Shown here: piece by piece, positions 18,982 through 29,123 of the stretch
How positions within the stretch are numbered: the stretch's first letter is position 1
How the letters are laid out: every line of letters starts with the position of its first letter
NCBI GenBank assembly: GCA_937921695.1
Contig: CAKZTZ010000024.1
Coordinates: 1-64,000 of the forward strand
Source of the DNA: an uncultured Sulfolobales archaeon
GTDB lineage: Archaea; Thermoproteota; Thermoprotei_A; Sulfolobales; Acidilobaceae
Reading direction: 5' to 3'
Length of the DNA: 64,000 nucleotides
Notes under the pieces: model-generated
Databases searched by the model: none
The model's input: only the letters and a program-made list of their open reading frames with translations
What the model was told of the DNA's origin: nothing
Position numbers and translations under genes: made by a program

Positions 18982-19658
18982 ACTGTTTTCCTCCTCTCCT
19001 CGACATATCTACCTCTCATTCTTATGTCTTCAGCCCTCTGGATTACGGTTTTAGCGTCGGCCTCCATTACTTCCCTATATCCTTCTAGGAATTCTTTGAA
19101 CATCATGTTAGCTATTCCTGCGTGAGTGCTCTCTACAGCCCTCCTATACAAGTGTATGTCTACAGCTCTCTCTTCAACATCCTCTGTGAACTCTGCCAGC
19201 CCATAGTCTATGAGTTTAAGACCCCCCTCCTGTGCTGCTATATAGTTTGAAGTTGTAGGGTCCCCGTGAGCTATCCCGGCTTTGTGGAGTTTCGCGAGTA
19301 TTATGCCTGCTTCTCGCGAGAGTTTCAGGGAGCGCTCTAAGTCTTTAAAGGCCAGGTCTTTCAAAGTGGGGCCTTCAACATACTCCATTATTATTAGCCC
19401 GGCTGAGGGGAAAACAGCTAGGAGTCTCGGGGCTGGAATATTGTTCTTAAGGGCGTGGCCTATAACTTTAGCTTCTTTCCTAGTCCTCTGGGCTACTAGA
19501 GTTTGGGCGAGTTTAGGGTGCATGTACGGCTTTAGGACTCTAAGTTTGAAAACAGCAGGTATCCCCATGAAAACACCTAGCCTTATTTCAGACTCTGCCC
19601 CTCTCTTTACCAGAGTTAGGCTTTTAACCCATGAGACTATTTCCTCCTGGCTCGCCAA
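18963..19658 (-). CDS. bud32: Bud32/PRPK family kinase (KEOPS)
   Basis: MEYVEGPTLKD, LHKAGIAHGDPTTSNYI, LIDYGLAEFTEDVEERAVDIHLYRRAVESTH. Confidence 0.95.
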   Translation of the reverse strand: MASQEEIVSWVKSLTLVKRGAESEIRLGVFMGIPAVFKLRVLKPYMHPKLAQTLVAQRTRKEAKVIGHALKNNIPAPRLLAVFPSAGLIIMEYVEGPTLKDLAFKDLERSLKLSREAGIILAKLHKAGIAHGDPTTSNYIAAQEGGLKLIDYGLAEFTEDVEERAVDIHLYRRAVESTHAGIANMMFKEFLEGYREVMEADAKTVIQRAEDIRMRGRYVEERRKTVWGPLK

Positions 19659-19661
19659 CTT

Positions 19662-20684
19662 TTAACCCTCTAAAGGTGGGAACTCGAAATACCAGGGTAT
19701 GTCTACCTGGTCTATCCTCCACCTCTGCCTTATAAATGCTTTCGAAGGATCTACTCTTTGACCCCACAAGTATGCTGCTAGGCCCGTCAAAGCTATCATG
19801 ACCCCGTTGTCTCCACTATATTTACTGGGTATAGGTTTGAAGGTTGCCCCGTGCAGCCTAGCCATGGACTCTATTTTCTCGTTGAGGAGCTCGCTAGCCG
19901 CTACTCCCCCAGTTGATAAGACTTCTCTTTTCCCCGTGTGCGCGAGCCCCCTCTCTAGGACTTCTACTACTGAGGAGTAAGCTATCTCCCTTAAGGTGAA
20001 ACATATATCCTGGAGGCGGGAGCCCCTCTTCAAGAGCCTTAAAGCTGCAGTTAAGAGCCCTGAGAAAGAGGAGTCCTGTCCTTTAACTATGTAGGGCATA
20101 CCTTCTATGAACTCCCCGCCTTCAGAGCAAACGTCTACAGCATGCTTCCCCCCTACAACGTAGGGTGGGGCTATTCCAGCTTCCCTGGCGAAAGTGTCGA
20201 GCAAGTTTCCCAGGGGCATGTCTAGGGTTTCGCCGAAAACCCTATAGCGGCCTTCAGAGTAAGAGACTACAGTAGTATTACCTCCAGCAACATAGAGAAC
20301 TATAGGGTCCCTGAGCCCTGTGAGGAACCTAGCTATCTCCACGTGGGCGACAGCATGGTTAACTGGAACTAAAGGCTTACCATGATAGCTGGCTAGAGCC
20401 CTAGCTACTGAAGCTCCAACCCTAAGCTGGGGCCCCATCCCGGGGCCTAGGGCTACAGCTATAGCGTCAACATCCCTTATCCTAACTCCAGCCTGGTCTA
20501 GAGCTTCTTTCACAGTCTCCCCGGCTACGCTCGAGAAGAAAGGTGCAACCTCCCTCGGCAGTATACCGCCTTGCCTTGGGGAATAAGTCCTCCTAGAGTC
20601 TGATAGAATATAGGGAGCCTCCGAGGATACTACTGAAACCCCGAAAGTGTGAGCTGTAGACTCTATCCCCAGGATTAAAGTCAA
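19662..20684 (-). CDS. kae1: tRNA N6-threonylcarbamoyladenosine synthase Kae1 (KEOPS)
   Basis: [52 protein letters not shown]. Confidence 0.97.
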   Translation of the reverse strand: MTLILGIESTAHTFGVSVVSSEAPYILSDSRRTYSPRQGGILPREVAPFFSSVAGETVKEALDQAGVRIRDVDAIAVALGPGMGPQLRVGASVARALASYHGKPLVPVNHAVAHVEIARFLTGLRDPIVLYVAGGNTTVVSYSEGRYRVFGETLDMPLGNLLDTFAREAGIAPPYVVGGKHAVDVCSEGGEFIEGMPYIVKGQDSSFSGLLTAALRLLKRGSRLQDICFTLREIAYSSVVEVLERGLAHTGKREVLSTGGVAASELLNEKIESMARLHGATFKPIPSKYSGDNGVMIALTGLAAYLWGQRVDPSKAFIRQRWRIDQVDIPWYFEFPPLEG

Positions 20685-20881
20685 CGCTTCCCAACTCGAG
20701 GCTTAGCAATGAACTCTGTGTAGCCGCACTTACCGCAATGCCACCTCTCCACAGGCTTCTTATGATAGCCCATTATACTCCCGCACCTCGGGCATTTCTT
20801 ATTCTTAAGCTTGACAGTGCCCTGTTTAAGGTCTACTATGTAGAGCTTATGCACGTACGTCTCAAGGTCTCCGCCAGCCAC
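20681..20881 (-). CDS. rps27ae: 30S ribosomal protein S27ae
   Basis: [32 protein letters not shown], adjacent to S24e. Confidence 0.95.
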   Translation of the reverse strand: MAGGDLETYVHKLYIVDLKQGTVKLKNKKCPRCGSIMGYHKKPVERWHCGKCGYTEFIAKPRVGKR

Positions 20882-20896
20882 TACTTAGCACCCCCA

Positions 20897-21289
20897 CTAT
20901 TCAGTTTTAAACTCGACCCCACCATTCCTCTCTATAACATAGTCAGGCTCGAAAGCTAAAGCCCTCTCAGCAACATCGTAAATGTGAACCTTAACCCTAG
21001 ACTCTCCAGAGCCATATCTTGTAAAAATAGACCTCACATAGAGCCTGCTAGCATCCACACCGTAAACCTTGGCAAGCCTAGCCCTAAGATCCTTCCTACT
21101 CGGCGTAGACTTGAGCGGATGACCAGCCTTCAACACGATCTCCCTCCTACCTATAAGCGGGTTATACCTATCGCTCTCAACCTCCAAAACCCAATCACCA
21201 ACCCTAACACTCTTACCCCGCTCCAGATCAAACCACCTAACTATGAAAATGTTTAAAAGGAGGGCATATAAGTTTAAACCTCCCTTCAA
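20897..21289 (-). CDS. rps24e: 30S ribosomal protein S24e
   Basis: [40 protein letters not shown]...[20 protein letters not shown]. Confidence 0.95.
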   Translation of the reverse strand: MKGGLNLYALLLNIFIVRWFDLERGKSVRVGDWVLEVESDRYNPLIGRREIVLKAGHPLKSTPSRKDLRARLAKVYGVDASRLYVRSIFTRYGSGESRVKVHIYDVAERALAFEPDYVIERNGGVEFKTE

Positions 21290-21293
21290 CCCT

Positions 21294-21851
21294 TTAATTG
21301 AAAATGTGATGGGCCATCGATAAAGGCTTCAGGCCTAGCACTCTTCCCTGGGCTATTCTAGTGTTTAAAATGCTGTGAGCTATGAAGGCTGCTCCATAGC
21401 CTGGGATTCCATATATTGCAGTCCAGCCGGGCTTTAGGCAAGCTATTGCTGCGAGTGTTATCATGTCTTCTTCGCCTTCAACTTCTAAGGCTGCTTTCAC
21501 ATTCTCCTTCTCTATTAAGCTACACATGGTGTTTAGGGCTTCCAGTGATAGTGTTCCCCTCTCGTTATATAGTTTGATTCTTAGGAATTCCCCCGGTATT
21601 TTTAGGGCTTCTACAGCCTCAACCCTCCTACTGATATAGTCGAAGACTATTATGATGTTCTGAGGCTTCCCGCACGCTTCGTAGGCGGCTAGGCAGAGTT
21701 TTGAGACTATGTCTCCAACGCATATTACGCCTGTGGGCTGTATCTCCTCTAGGGTTTTCGTTAGAGGGCCTGGGAATACTGGACCCCAGGGTTGTGAGAA
21801 GTCCTCTCTAGATTCTTCCGGTAGGATTAAGCTTAACCTGGCTGCTTTCAA
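21294..21851 (-). CDS. GTP-dependent dephospho-CoA kinase (DUF359)
   Basis: [42 protein letters not shown]...[10 protein letters not shown]; canonical position next to spt4/S24e. Confidence 0.85.
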   Translation of the reverse strand: MKAARLSLILPEESREDFSQPWGPVFPGPLTKTLEEIQPTGVICVGDIVSKLCLAAYEACGKPQNIIIVFDYISRRVEAVEALKIPGEFLRIKLYNERGTLSLEALNTMCSLIEKENVKAALEVEGEEDMITLAAIACLKPGWTAIYGIPGYGAAFIAHSILNTRIAQGRVLGLKPLSMAHHIFN

Positions 21852-21883
21852 TTTTATTGCGACCTCTTATTATATTGTAGGGG

Positions 21884-22129
21884 TTATTTTACTATAATTT
21901 TGCCCGCTACTCTTATAGCTTTAGCTATGGGCTTGTTTATCCCGAGTTTGGAGGCTAGTATGCTGTCTTCACTTAGAATTATTATCATACCCTCCCAGTT
22001 TTCAAGTAGGTTTGAGGAGCCGCAGTTGGAGCATATGCTCGCCTCTCTAGAGTTGAGGGCTCCACAGTCTCTGCAGGCTTTGAATGAAGGCTTTTTTGAA
22101 GGGGCTTTCCTAGCAGGCAACACTCTCAC
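21884..22129 (-). CDS. spt4: Transcription elongation factor Spt4 (RpoE'')
   Basis: ACRDCGALNSREASICSNCGSSNLLENWEGMIIIL. Confidence 0.93.
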   Translation of the reverse strand: MRVLPARKAPSKKPSFKACRDCGALNSREASICSNCGSSNLLENWEGMIIILSEDSILASKLGINKPIAKAIRVAGKIIVK

Positions 22130-22671
22130 CCTTTCCTTATCTGCTCTTCTTTTCCTAGATAGGGCTGCCTCATGGTCATCCCGATCCTCATATATCCTCC
22201 TGTGGGCCTCGATATTTGGGTTATCCTCGCTCTGACCAGGTCTCCAGTCTCTATTATTCTACCTGTATCCATAGACTTGAAGCCTCTCCTGTCTGGGAGC
22301 ATTTCTAGGGTTTCATCTGTTATCTGACTCCTGTGCACGAACCCGTCTATAGGGCCTAGATCTACGAATATCCCTTGGTCCTTCACATCTTTAACTACGC
22401 CCCTCAAAACTTCATGGAGGACGGGCTCGAACGCTAAGACCCTATATTTAACTAGGTAGTACACGTTAGGGTCGCCAGCTATAGGGAGGACTACTCCGTC
22501 GCTCATAACACGGGCTTCCAGCACAGCTATAATGACCCCTAACTCCGGGTCTGTAGTGCCTTCTACAGCGGATCTCAGCATGCTCAGTATTGTGGCGTCC
22601 AGCTCTTGGTCCCCGTAGACCTTGTCTGGAGGCACTCCTATCCACTCTTCAACCTCATACTCTACGTACAA
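22126..22671 (-). CDS. rpo7: DNA-directed RNA polymerase subunit Rpo7 (RpoE')
   Basis: VPPDKVYG, VLRGVVKDVKDQGIFVDLGPIDGFVHRSQITDE (S1 domain). Confidence 0.96.
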   Translation of the reverse strand: MYVEYEVEEWIGVPPDKVYGDQELDATILSMLRSAVEGTTDPELGVIIAVLEARVMSDGVVLPIAGDPNVYYLVKYRVLAFEPVLHEVLRGVVKDVKDQGIFVDLGPIDGFVHRSQITDETLEMLPDRRGFKSMDTGRIIETGDLVRARITQISRPTGGYMRIGMTMRQPYLGKEEQIRKG

Positions 22672-22768
22672 GTTGTAACCCTCCGCGTGACCTAGCTCAC
22701 GCTTTTAAGCTTGAAGCTAATAAATTTTAAACTATCAACTCGCATAAACAACCCTCCTTAACATAATG

Positions 22769-23164
22769 CTAGAGGGGGCTCCACTCAAGTTCTACGCCCC
22801 CCTTAGACTTCCTATAGTAGAGTGTTGGTATGCCGTGGGCTCTAAGCCTCTTCCTCAACTCTCTATCGCTAGTAGCTACTATAATTCTACAATCTCTAAG
22901 CTTCAAGGCGGCCTCAACTATAGCATCGTCCGGGTTTATGTTGAGAGTATCCACTGTGCCCGCTATGTTCCTCAGAGCCTCCAACGCTTTCAAGGCTACC
23001 CTACCCCTATAGCTTTGAGACCCGGCAATAGACTCTAGCTCCTTCAAAACCGCCACTGGAACAACCACGTCAAACTTCGAGTCTAGAACTTCACCTATAG
23101 ATTGGATTGATATGAGGCCCCTCACGATATACATGGCCATGTTAGAGTCGAGGATTAAAGTCAC
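22769..23164 (-). CDS. PIN domain protein (Fcf1/FaF1-like)
   Basis: LILDSNMAMYIVRG...VVPVAVLKELESIA...DDAIVEAALKLRDCRIIVATSDRELRKRLRAHGIP. Start set at GTG 23164, making a GTGA overlap with the aIF2-gamma stop. Confidence 0.88.
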   Translation of the reverse strand: MTLILDSNMAMYIVRGLISIQSIGEVLDSKFDVVVPVAVLKELESIAGSQSYRGRVALKALEALRNIAGTVDTLNINPDDAIVEAALKLRDCRIIVATSDRELRKRLRAHGIPTLYYRKSKGGVELEWSPL

Positions 23165-24414
23165 GCCTCCACGACAGCCCAGCCAGCCAGCCTCCATCTA
23201 CCCTGAACCCTCCTACTTATAGCTACCCTGGCGCCTTTCCACGCCACCACGGGCCTCGCCAGGTTAACCTCCATAGTATCTTTCTTAATATTAGTTATGA
23301 CCCCAAGGGTTAGGGAGGGGCCCACGGATAAAACCAACTGCTCCCCCTTCCTCGGAGGCTCAACTCTAACTTCTTCTTTCAAACCCATTATCTTCTCGAA
23401 CAACCCATAGCTTAAAGTTAAACTATCAAAGACTGGGGGCAACTGGTTAGGCTTACCTGCAACGTTGCCCACCATGTTATCAGCTTTAGTAAGGGATGGG
23501 TCTAGGCTTGTACCTACAGCTACTAGCCCCCCAGGCTTAGCCTCATCCACGGGCATGTCTCCGAACCTTAAGCTCTCAACCCTAGTTAGTATAGGCTCGT
23601 ATACGGGCTTGCCCCCAACTTTTCTAACCTCAATACCCGGCCTTATCTCCAGCTCGTCCCCAACCCTTAGAACCCCCTGGATTAGGGAGCCTCCCAGGAC
23701 GCCCCCCATGAGCCTCTCTGGAGGGGTGCCCGGCCTGTTCACGTCGAAGCTCCTGACTACATACATTAATGGGGGTTTTGAAAGCTCCCTCTCCGGGGTC
23801 TTTATCCTCTCCTCTATCTCCGCTATGACCGCATCTACATTGACGCGTTTGAGGGCGCTCACAGGGATTATGGGGGAGTCTTCAGCTATGGTCCCCCTTA
23901 TGAACTTTAATATTTCCTCGTAGTTTTTGAGAGCTCTCTCCCTGCTGACTACGTCAACCTTGTTCTGGACTATTACAATATCCCTAGCTCCTATAATCTC
24001 TAGGGCAGCTAGATGCTCCCTAGTTTGAGGTTGGGGGCAAGGCTCGTTAGCAGCTATGACTAGGAGAGCCCCATCCATTAGGGCGGCTCCTGAGAGCATT
24101 GTAGCCATAAGTATCTCGTGGCCTGGGGCGTCAACGAAGGATACTCTCCTCTTGAACTCCGGGGTTTCCCCCGGCTTGCACTCGCACACAGGCTCTGGAG
24201 TGTACATGTCTGGATAACCGCAACCGGGGCACACCCACACTTCCCCGTCTGCGTAGCCGAGTTTTATGGTCATGCCTCTCCTGATCTCCTCGCTATGCCT
24301 CATAGTCCACGTTCCTGTAAGGGCTTGGACTAGTGTGGTCTTCCCATGGTCTACATGGCCTACGACGCCTATGTTAACTTCTGGCTGCCTCTTCTCCATC
24401 AACTCAACCCTCAT
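23161..24414 (-). CDS. aif2g: Translation initiation factor aIF2 subunit gamma
   Basis: VNIGVVGHVDHGKTTLVQALTG, FVDAPGHEILMATMLSGAALMDGALLVIAANE, IVQNKVDVV. Confidence 0.97.
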   Translation of the reverse strand: MRVELMEKRQPEVNIGVVGHVDHGKTTLVQALTGTWTMRHSEEIRRGMTIKLGYADGEVWVCPGCGYPDMYTPEPVCECKPGETPEFKRRVSFVDAPGHEILMATMLSGAALMDGALLVIAANEPCPQPQTREHLAALEIIGARDIVIVQNKVDVVSRERALKNYEEILKFIRGTIAEDSPIIPVSALKRVNVDAVIAEIEERIKTPERELSKPPLMYVVRSFDVNRPGTPPERLMGGVLGGSLIQGVLRVGDELEIRPGIEVRKVGGKPVYEPILTRVESLRFGDMPVDEAKPGGLVAVGTSLDPSLTKADNMVGNVAGKPNQLPPVFDSLTLSYGLFEKIMGLKEEVRVEPPRKGEQLVLSVGPSLTLGVITNIKKDTMEVNLARPVVAWKGARVAISRRVQGRWRLAGWAVVEA

Positions 24415-25102
24415 AGGCTATAACTAGGTTAAGCTGGGCTAGGCCCGTCTTCCTCCTCTCAGCTCTAGGGTCTGGTATCATTCTCCCCCTAACGCTCTTC
24501 CTCCTCCTCTCCCCCTCTTCTCTAGGCCTATAACCTGGAGGCCCGGAGAGTAGGATATCCCACCTTCCGGTGCCTGGGACCCCTGAATGCATGGGGATCC
24601 CCGTGGCGTCAGAGCCCCCCACGATCTTAAGCCTTAAACCTTTAAGCCCTAGGAGGCTCCCATCCACGTAATCACCGATCTCAAGGCCTGCTAGTTTAAT
24701 AGCTACGCTCTCATCTACAGCGACCTGCCAAGATTTAGCCCTAAAAGCTTCCCCCTCAGCCTCAAACCCTCCTACAGCTTCAGCTAGTAAGCCTCCATTA
24801 ACCCTGACCTCGCCCTCGGGGACGCTATTGTCTACTTGAACCCTGAAAGGTATCTTAACCTTTTTACCTTCAATGTTGAACCTTAAAGTCATAACTCCCA
24901 CACTGCTCAAACCTAAATCCTCATAAAGCTTACTGTTAACCTTAGCTATAGGCAGCTCCACCCTCTCCTGCTCTTTACTCTTCCTCATAGCCTCCGAATA
25001 CGGTATATCATCAACTCCCACAACCTTAACCCTAACCACTTTACCCCCAGCTTTAGGGTCGGACACTACAACCCTAAGAGGCGGCCTCTCTCTAGCAGAC
25101 AC
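24404..25102 (-). CDS. rps6e: 30S ribosomal protein S6e
   Basis: IGDYVDGSLLGLKGLRLKIVGGSDATGIPMHSGVPG; upstream of aIF2-gamma. Confidence 0.95.
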   Translation of the reverse strand: MSARERPPLRVVVSDPKAGGKVVRVKVVGVDDIPYSEAMRKSKEQERVELPIAKVNSKLYEDLGLSSVGVMTLRFNIEGKKVKIPFRVQVDNSVPEGEVRVNGGLLAEAVGGFEAEGEAFRAKSWQVAVDESVAIKLAGLEIGDYVDGSLLGLKGLRLKIVGGSDATGIPMHSGVPGTGRWDILLSGPPGYRPREEGERRRKSVRGRMIPDPRAERRKTGLAQLNLVIAYEG

Positions 25103-25468
25103 CTTCTCCTCCCTCTAAGCTTTAGAGGCTTAGCTTAAACCCTTAATAATATTAACGGAGCTCAGACCTCATAACAGCTTTTGCCCCGTAATGCTAACCG
25201 CCAGGCCCCCAGGGCTCTCTAGGCTCCCCTCGGGCTTGCCAAGGGTTTACCATAACCACTTGGAAGTCGTTTATTACCGCCCTGTAGAATCAAACTTTTT
25301 ATCATAGTAACTGTTAAACTGCAGCCTAGCATTAAACAAAAGCATTAATTAATATCCGGGGATAAACGAATCCCGCGCGCCCCCTAAAATTGCTTTCATT
25401 TCAATACTAGTTTGTCTCCAGTTTTTGCTTAAAAAGTATGGTGGATATAGAGGATACTGGGGTTTGGC

Positions 25469-27316
25469 TTGGCTCATAGTGGTGAGTTAGGCAGGCTTAG
25501 GCAGCCTATAGTTGTGGTATTGGGCCATGTGGATCACGGTAAGACTAGCCTCTTGGATAAGATTAGGAGGACTGCTATAGCTGCGAGGGAGGCTGGTGGT
25601 ATTACGCAGCATATTGGGGCGAGCTTTGTCCCCGCTAGGGTTATAGAGTCTCTCGCTGAGCCTTTGAAGAAAGTTGTCCCCATCAAGCTAGTTATCCCCG
25701 GGCTTCTCTTCATAGATACTCCTGGTCACGAGCTATTCTCTAACCTTAGGAGGAGGGGCGGTAGTGTCGCCGACTTCGCCATCCTAGTTATTGATGTGAT
25801 GGAGGGTTTTCAGCCCCAGACTTATGAGGCTTTAGACCTCCTCAAGTCTAGGAGGACCCCCTTCGTAGTCGCTGTTAACAAGATCGATAGGATACACGGG
25901 TGGGAGCCCCAGCCTGATACTCCATTTATTTTCAGTTTTCAAAAACAGAGTGAGGGTGTTAGGGGCGAGCTAGAGAGGAGGATATATGATATTGTTGGTA
26001 AGCTCTATGAGAAGGGTGTGCCCTCAGATATTTTCACGAGGATAAAAGATTTCACTAAGAAGGCCGCCCTAGTCCCCGTTTCAGCTAAGACAGGGGAAGG
26101 GATAGCTGAGCTCTTAGCGGTAATAGCTGGGCTGACACAACAGTATATGAGGGATAGGCTTAAATATGTTGAGGGGCCGGCGAAGGGTGTTGTCCTCGAG
26201 GTTAAAGAGCAGGTGGGTTTAGGCCATGTGGTGGACGCTGTAATATATGATGGGATTATTAGAGTGGGAGATACTATAGTGTTGGCTGGCGGGAAGGGAC
26301 CTATAGTCTCTAGTGTTAGGGCTCTCCTAATGCCGAGGCCTCTGGAGGAGATTAGAGCTAGGGAGACGAAGTTTGCGCCGGTCGAAGAAGTCTCGGCAGC
26401 CGCCGGTGTCAGGATAGTAGCTGATGGCTTAGAAGATGCCCTAGCAGGCTCCCCCCTCTACGCTGTCTGGGATAAGAGTTCCCTGGATAAAATAGTAGAG
26501 TCTGTGAGGGAGGAGGTTAAATCAGTAATACTCAGGACTGAGAACGTGGGCTTAGTAGTTAAGGCTGACACGCTGGGCACACTCGAAGCTATAGTTGAGG
26601 CTCTCAGGAGGGATAATATTCCTGTGAGGGTTGCAGATGTGGGCCCTGTGAGTAGGAGTGATGTGATAGACGCTGCGGTAACTATGAAGCTCAACAGGAT
26701 CCTGGGGGTAATACTGGCTTTCAACGTGAAAGTGCTAGCTGAAGCTGAGGAGGAGGCTTCAAACTCTGGGGTCACAATATTCCAGAACAATGTTATATAC
26801 AAGCTTCTCGAAGACTATAGAGAGTGGGTTAAGATGGAGAAGGCTAGGGAGAGAGAAAGGGTTCTCGAAACCCTCGTTAGACCGGGGAAAGCCAGGATAA
26901 TACCCGGATATGTGTTCAGGAGGAGTGACCCCGCGATCGTGGGGGTTGAAGTCCTAGGGGGTATATTAAAGCCTGGGTATCCTGTTATGGACTCTGAAGG
27001 AAAGCCCCTAGGCAGGATAATGGCTATAAAAGACAGGGATAGGAGCCTTGGAGAGGCGAGGGCCGGCTCTAGCGTTGCAATATCCATACAGGGTAGGATA
27101 CTTGTGGGGAGGCATGTTGATGAAGGAGACATCATATACACTGATGTGCCTGCAGAGCATGCTAACAAGCTAGTCTCAGAGTTTATAGATATGATATCTA
27201 TGGATGAGATCATGACCTTAAAGGAGGTAGTGGAGACTAAGTATAATGCCGGGGATAAAAACTATCTCCCCGTAGTTTTAAAGCTGAGGAAGAAGCTGGG
27301 TGAGGGTGCTAAGTAG
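25469..27316 (+). CDS. infB: Translation initiation factor aIF5B
   Basis: RQPIVVVLGHVDHGKTSLLDKIRRTAIAAREAGGITQHIGA, FIDTPGHELFSNLRRRGGSVADFAILVID. Confidence 0.97.
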   Translation: MAHSGELGRLRQPIVVVLGHVDHGKTSLLDKIRRTAIAAREAGGITQHIGASFVPARVIESLAEPLKKVVPIKLVIPGLLFIDTPGHELFSNLRRRGGSVADFAILVIDVMEGFQPQTYEALDLLKSRRTPFVVAVNKIDRIHGWEPQPDTPFIFSFQKQSEGVRGELERRIYDIVGKLYEKGVPSDIFTRIKDFTKKAALVPVSAKTGEGIAELLAVIAGLTQQYMRDRLKYVEGPAKGVVLEVKEQVGLGHVVDAVIYDGIIRVGDTIVLAGGKGPIVSSVRALLMPRPLEEIRARETKFAPVEEVSAAAGVRIVADGLEDALAGSPLYAVWDKSSLDKIVESVREEVKSVILRTENVGLVVKADTLGTLEAIVEALRRDNIPVRVADVGPVSRSDVIDAAVTMKLNRILGVILAFNVKVLAEAEEEASNSGVTIFQNNVIYKLLEDYREWVKMEKARERERVLETLVRPGKARIIPGYVFRRSDPAIVGVEVLGGILKPGYPVMDSEGKPLGRIMAIKDRDRSLGEARAGSSVAISIQGRILVGRHVDEGDIIYTDVPAEHANKLVSEFIDMISMDEIMTLKEVVETKYNAGDKNYLPVVLKLRKKLGEGAK

Positions 27317-27319
27317 CCT

Positions 27320-27760
27320 TTAATAGCCCGGCATAACCTCAGAGTCTCTGAATATAACCTTAAACTCCCTAGCGTAGGACTCTTCAGAGTCTGAAGCGTG
27401 GACAATGTTCTCAAGTATTGAGAGTGAATAGTCCCCCCTAATAGTGCCTGGGGGTGCTTTCCTCCCATCTGTAGGCCCTATCATCGTTCTCACTACGCTT
27501 ATAGCTGAGTCCCCTTCAACTACAATAGCTACTACTGGGCCGCTCTGAGTAAACTTTACTAGTTCATCATAGAAAGGCTTACCCTTATGCACCGAGTAGA
27601 ACTCTTCAGCCTGCTCCCTAGTCATCCAGAGCATTTTCAAAGCCCTTATTTTCAGACCCTTCCTCTCCAGCCTCGATATCACCTCCCCCACTAACCCTCT
27701 CCTTACACCGTCAGGCTTCACCACTATGAGGGTCCTCTCTACGGGCAATCCTCCCCTCAC
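27320..27760 (-). CDS. ndk: Nucleoside diphosphate kinase
   Basis: [49 protein letters not shown]. Confidence 0.96.
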   Translation of the reverse strand: MRGGLPVERTLIVVKPDGVRRGLVGEVISRLERKGLKIRALKMLWMTREQAEEFYSVHKGKPFYDELVKFTQSGPVVAIVVEGDSAISVVRTMIGPTDGRKAPPGTIRGDYSLSILENIVHASDSEESYAREFKVIFRDSEVMPGY

Positions 27761-27954
27761 CTGGCTGTTCTCCCAGCTCTCCTAGCCCATACTAGCCTAG
27801 CAGGGTTCCTCCCCATCATGAAGCTTTTACGGCACTTACTACTGCAAAACCAGAATATCTCTCCCCTCACCGTCACATGCATCATCCCAGTTCCAGGCTC
27901 TATACTTTTACCGCAGAAGCTACACACTCTCTCTTTAGGCATTAACCCGTACAC
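27757..27954 (-). CDS. rpl24e: 50S ribosomal protein L24e
   Basis: [46 protein letters not shown]. Confidence 0.96.
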   Translation of the reverse strand: MYGLMPKERVCSFCGKSIEPGTGMMHVTVRGEIFWFCSSKCRKSFMMGRNPARLVWARRAGRTAR

Positions 27955-28026
27955 CCCTCCTAGCGGTGTTTACTGTTAAGCTTAATAGGCTTATGGTTTC
28001 AGTTGAGAGATGGGGGGTAGAGTGGA

Positions 28027-28263
28027 TTGAGCTCAAGCGAAGGGGGTATAATAGAGGACATAGGCTACCCTGCCGAGGTCATACAAATAATAGGTAGGAC
28101 AGGGGTTACAGGGGAGGTCACACAGGTTAGAGTGAGAATATTAGAAGGGAGGGATAAAGGGAGGATCCTAACCCGCAACGTTCTAGGTGCTGTGAGAATA
28201 GGGGATATAGTGATACTGAGGGAGACTGAGAGGGAGGCCAGAAAACTCACGGGTAAAAGGTGA
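28027..28263 (+). CDS. rps28e: 30S ribosomal protein S28e
   Basis: [57 protein letters not shown]. Confidence 0.96.
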   Translation: MSSSEGGIIEDIGYPAEVIQIIGRTGVTGEVTQVRVRILEGRDKGRILTRNVLGAVRIGDIVILRETEREARKLTGKR

Positions 28264-28679
28264 ACTTAGCGGGTAATGGTGATATATTGAAGCTCGTCGA
28301 AGTAACAATAGCACTATTAGACGAGATGATACTCGTAACGGTAATAGTGGGGACCTTAACTCTCATCGCCGTAACCCTAAACATTATAGGACTTGGAGAA
28401 GCGCTAGTAATAGGGGTAGTAATATTAGCAATAATAGCTTTTATAGCATATAAGGTAGTCGAAGCTCATAAGGCTAAGGTGAAAGTGGGAATAGAGACGT
28501 ATATAAATAAGAAAGCTAAAGTGGTGGAAGCTAGGGGAAGATCAGTTATTATAATGGTTGAAGGGGAGCTCTGGAGAGCTGAAATGGACGCTGAGGCTAC
28601 GGTGTCGCCGGGGGATACAGTCTTAATAGTGAGCTTCAGCGATGGAATCTTCAAAGTGAAACCTCTCAGGGAAACCTGA
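28260..28679 (+). CDS. NfeD-like membrane protein
   Basis: Two or more TM helices followed by OB-like domain [52 protein letters not shown]; overlaps the S28e stop. Confidence 0.75.
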   Translation: MNLAGNGDILKLVEVTIALLDEMILVTVIVGTLTLIAVTLNIIGLGEALVIGVVILAIIAFIAYKVVEAHKAKVKVGIETYINKKAKVVEARGRSVIIMVEGELWRAEMDAEATVSPGDTVLIVSFSDGIFKVKPLRET

Positions 28680-29123
28680 ACGCTTACAACACCGTTACAG
28701 ACCCTATTTAACCTTTCTATTCCCTTTAGGGAGACTATTCTAATTTAAATAAATCCCTTTAGGAAGGCGCGTCATAGGCTACTTTTTACAGTCTAGTCTT
28801 ATAAATTTTACTTTCCATTATCCCCCCTAATATCTCTCACATCCGGAGTATTTGAGACCCCCACATCCTATAGCCTTCAGACTCCGGATGGAAACTATGG
28901 TTTGCACGGTGGAACCCCGGATAGCGCCATCAGGCTCTCCCATATTAAACCCCGACACTATTCAATAGTTCCCGCTTGTTACTTAAAGTTTTTAATGTTT
29001 TGTTTATGAGTGGGGCTGGTTAGAGTCTTAAACTCCTCTTTCTATCTTGGTATAGGAGTGGTGTGGCTGTTTTGAGGAGCATCTTGCTAGGGTTTAGGTG
29101 TCTCCCTAAAGGGGATAGAAAGT

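Noticed and set aside
22769-23197. ORF-track start of the PIN protein (MEAGWLGCRGG...)
   Set aside because: The extra 11 residues lie inside aIF2-gamma; the GTG at 23164 giving a GTGA overlap is more plausible.
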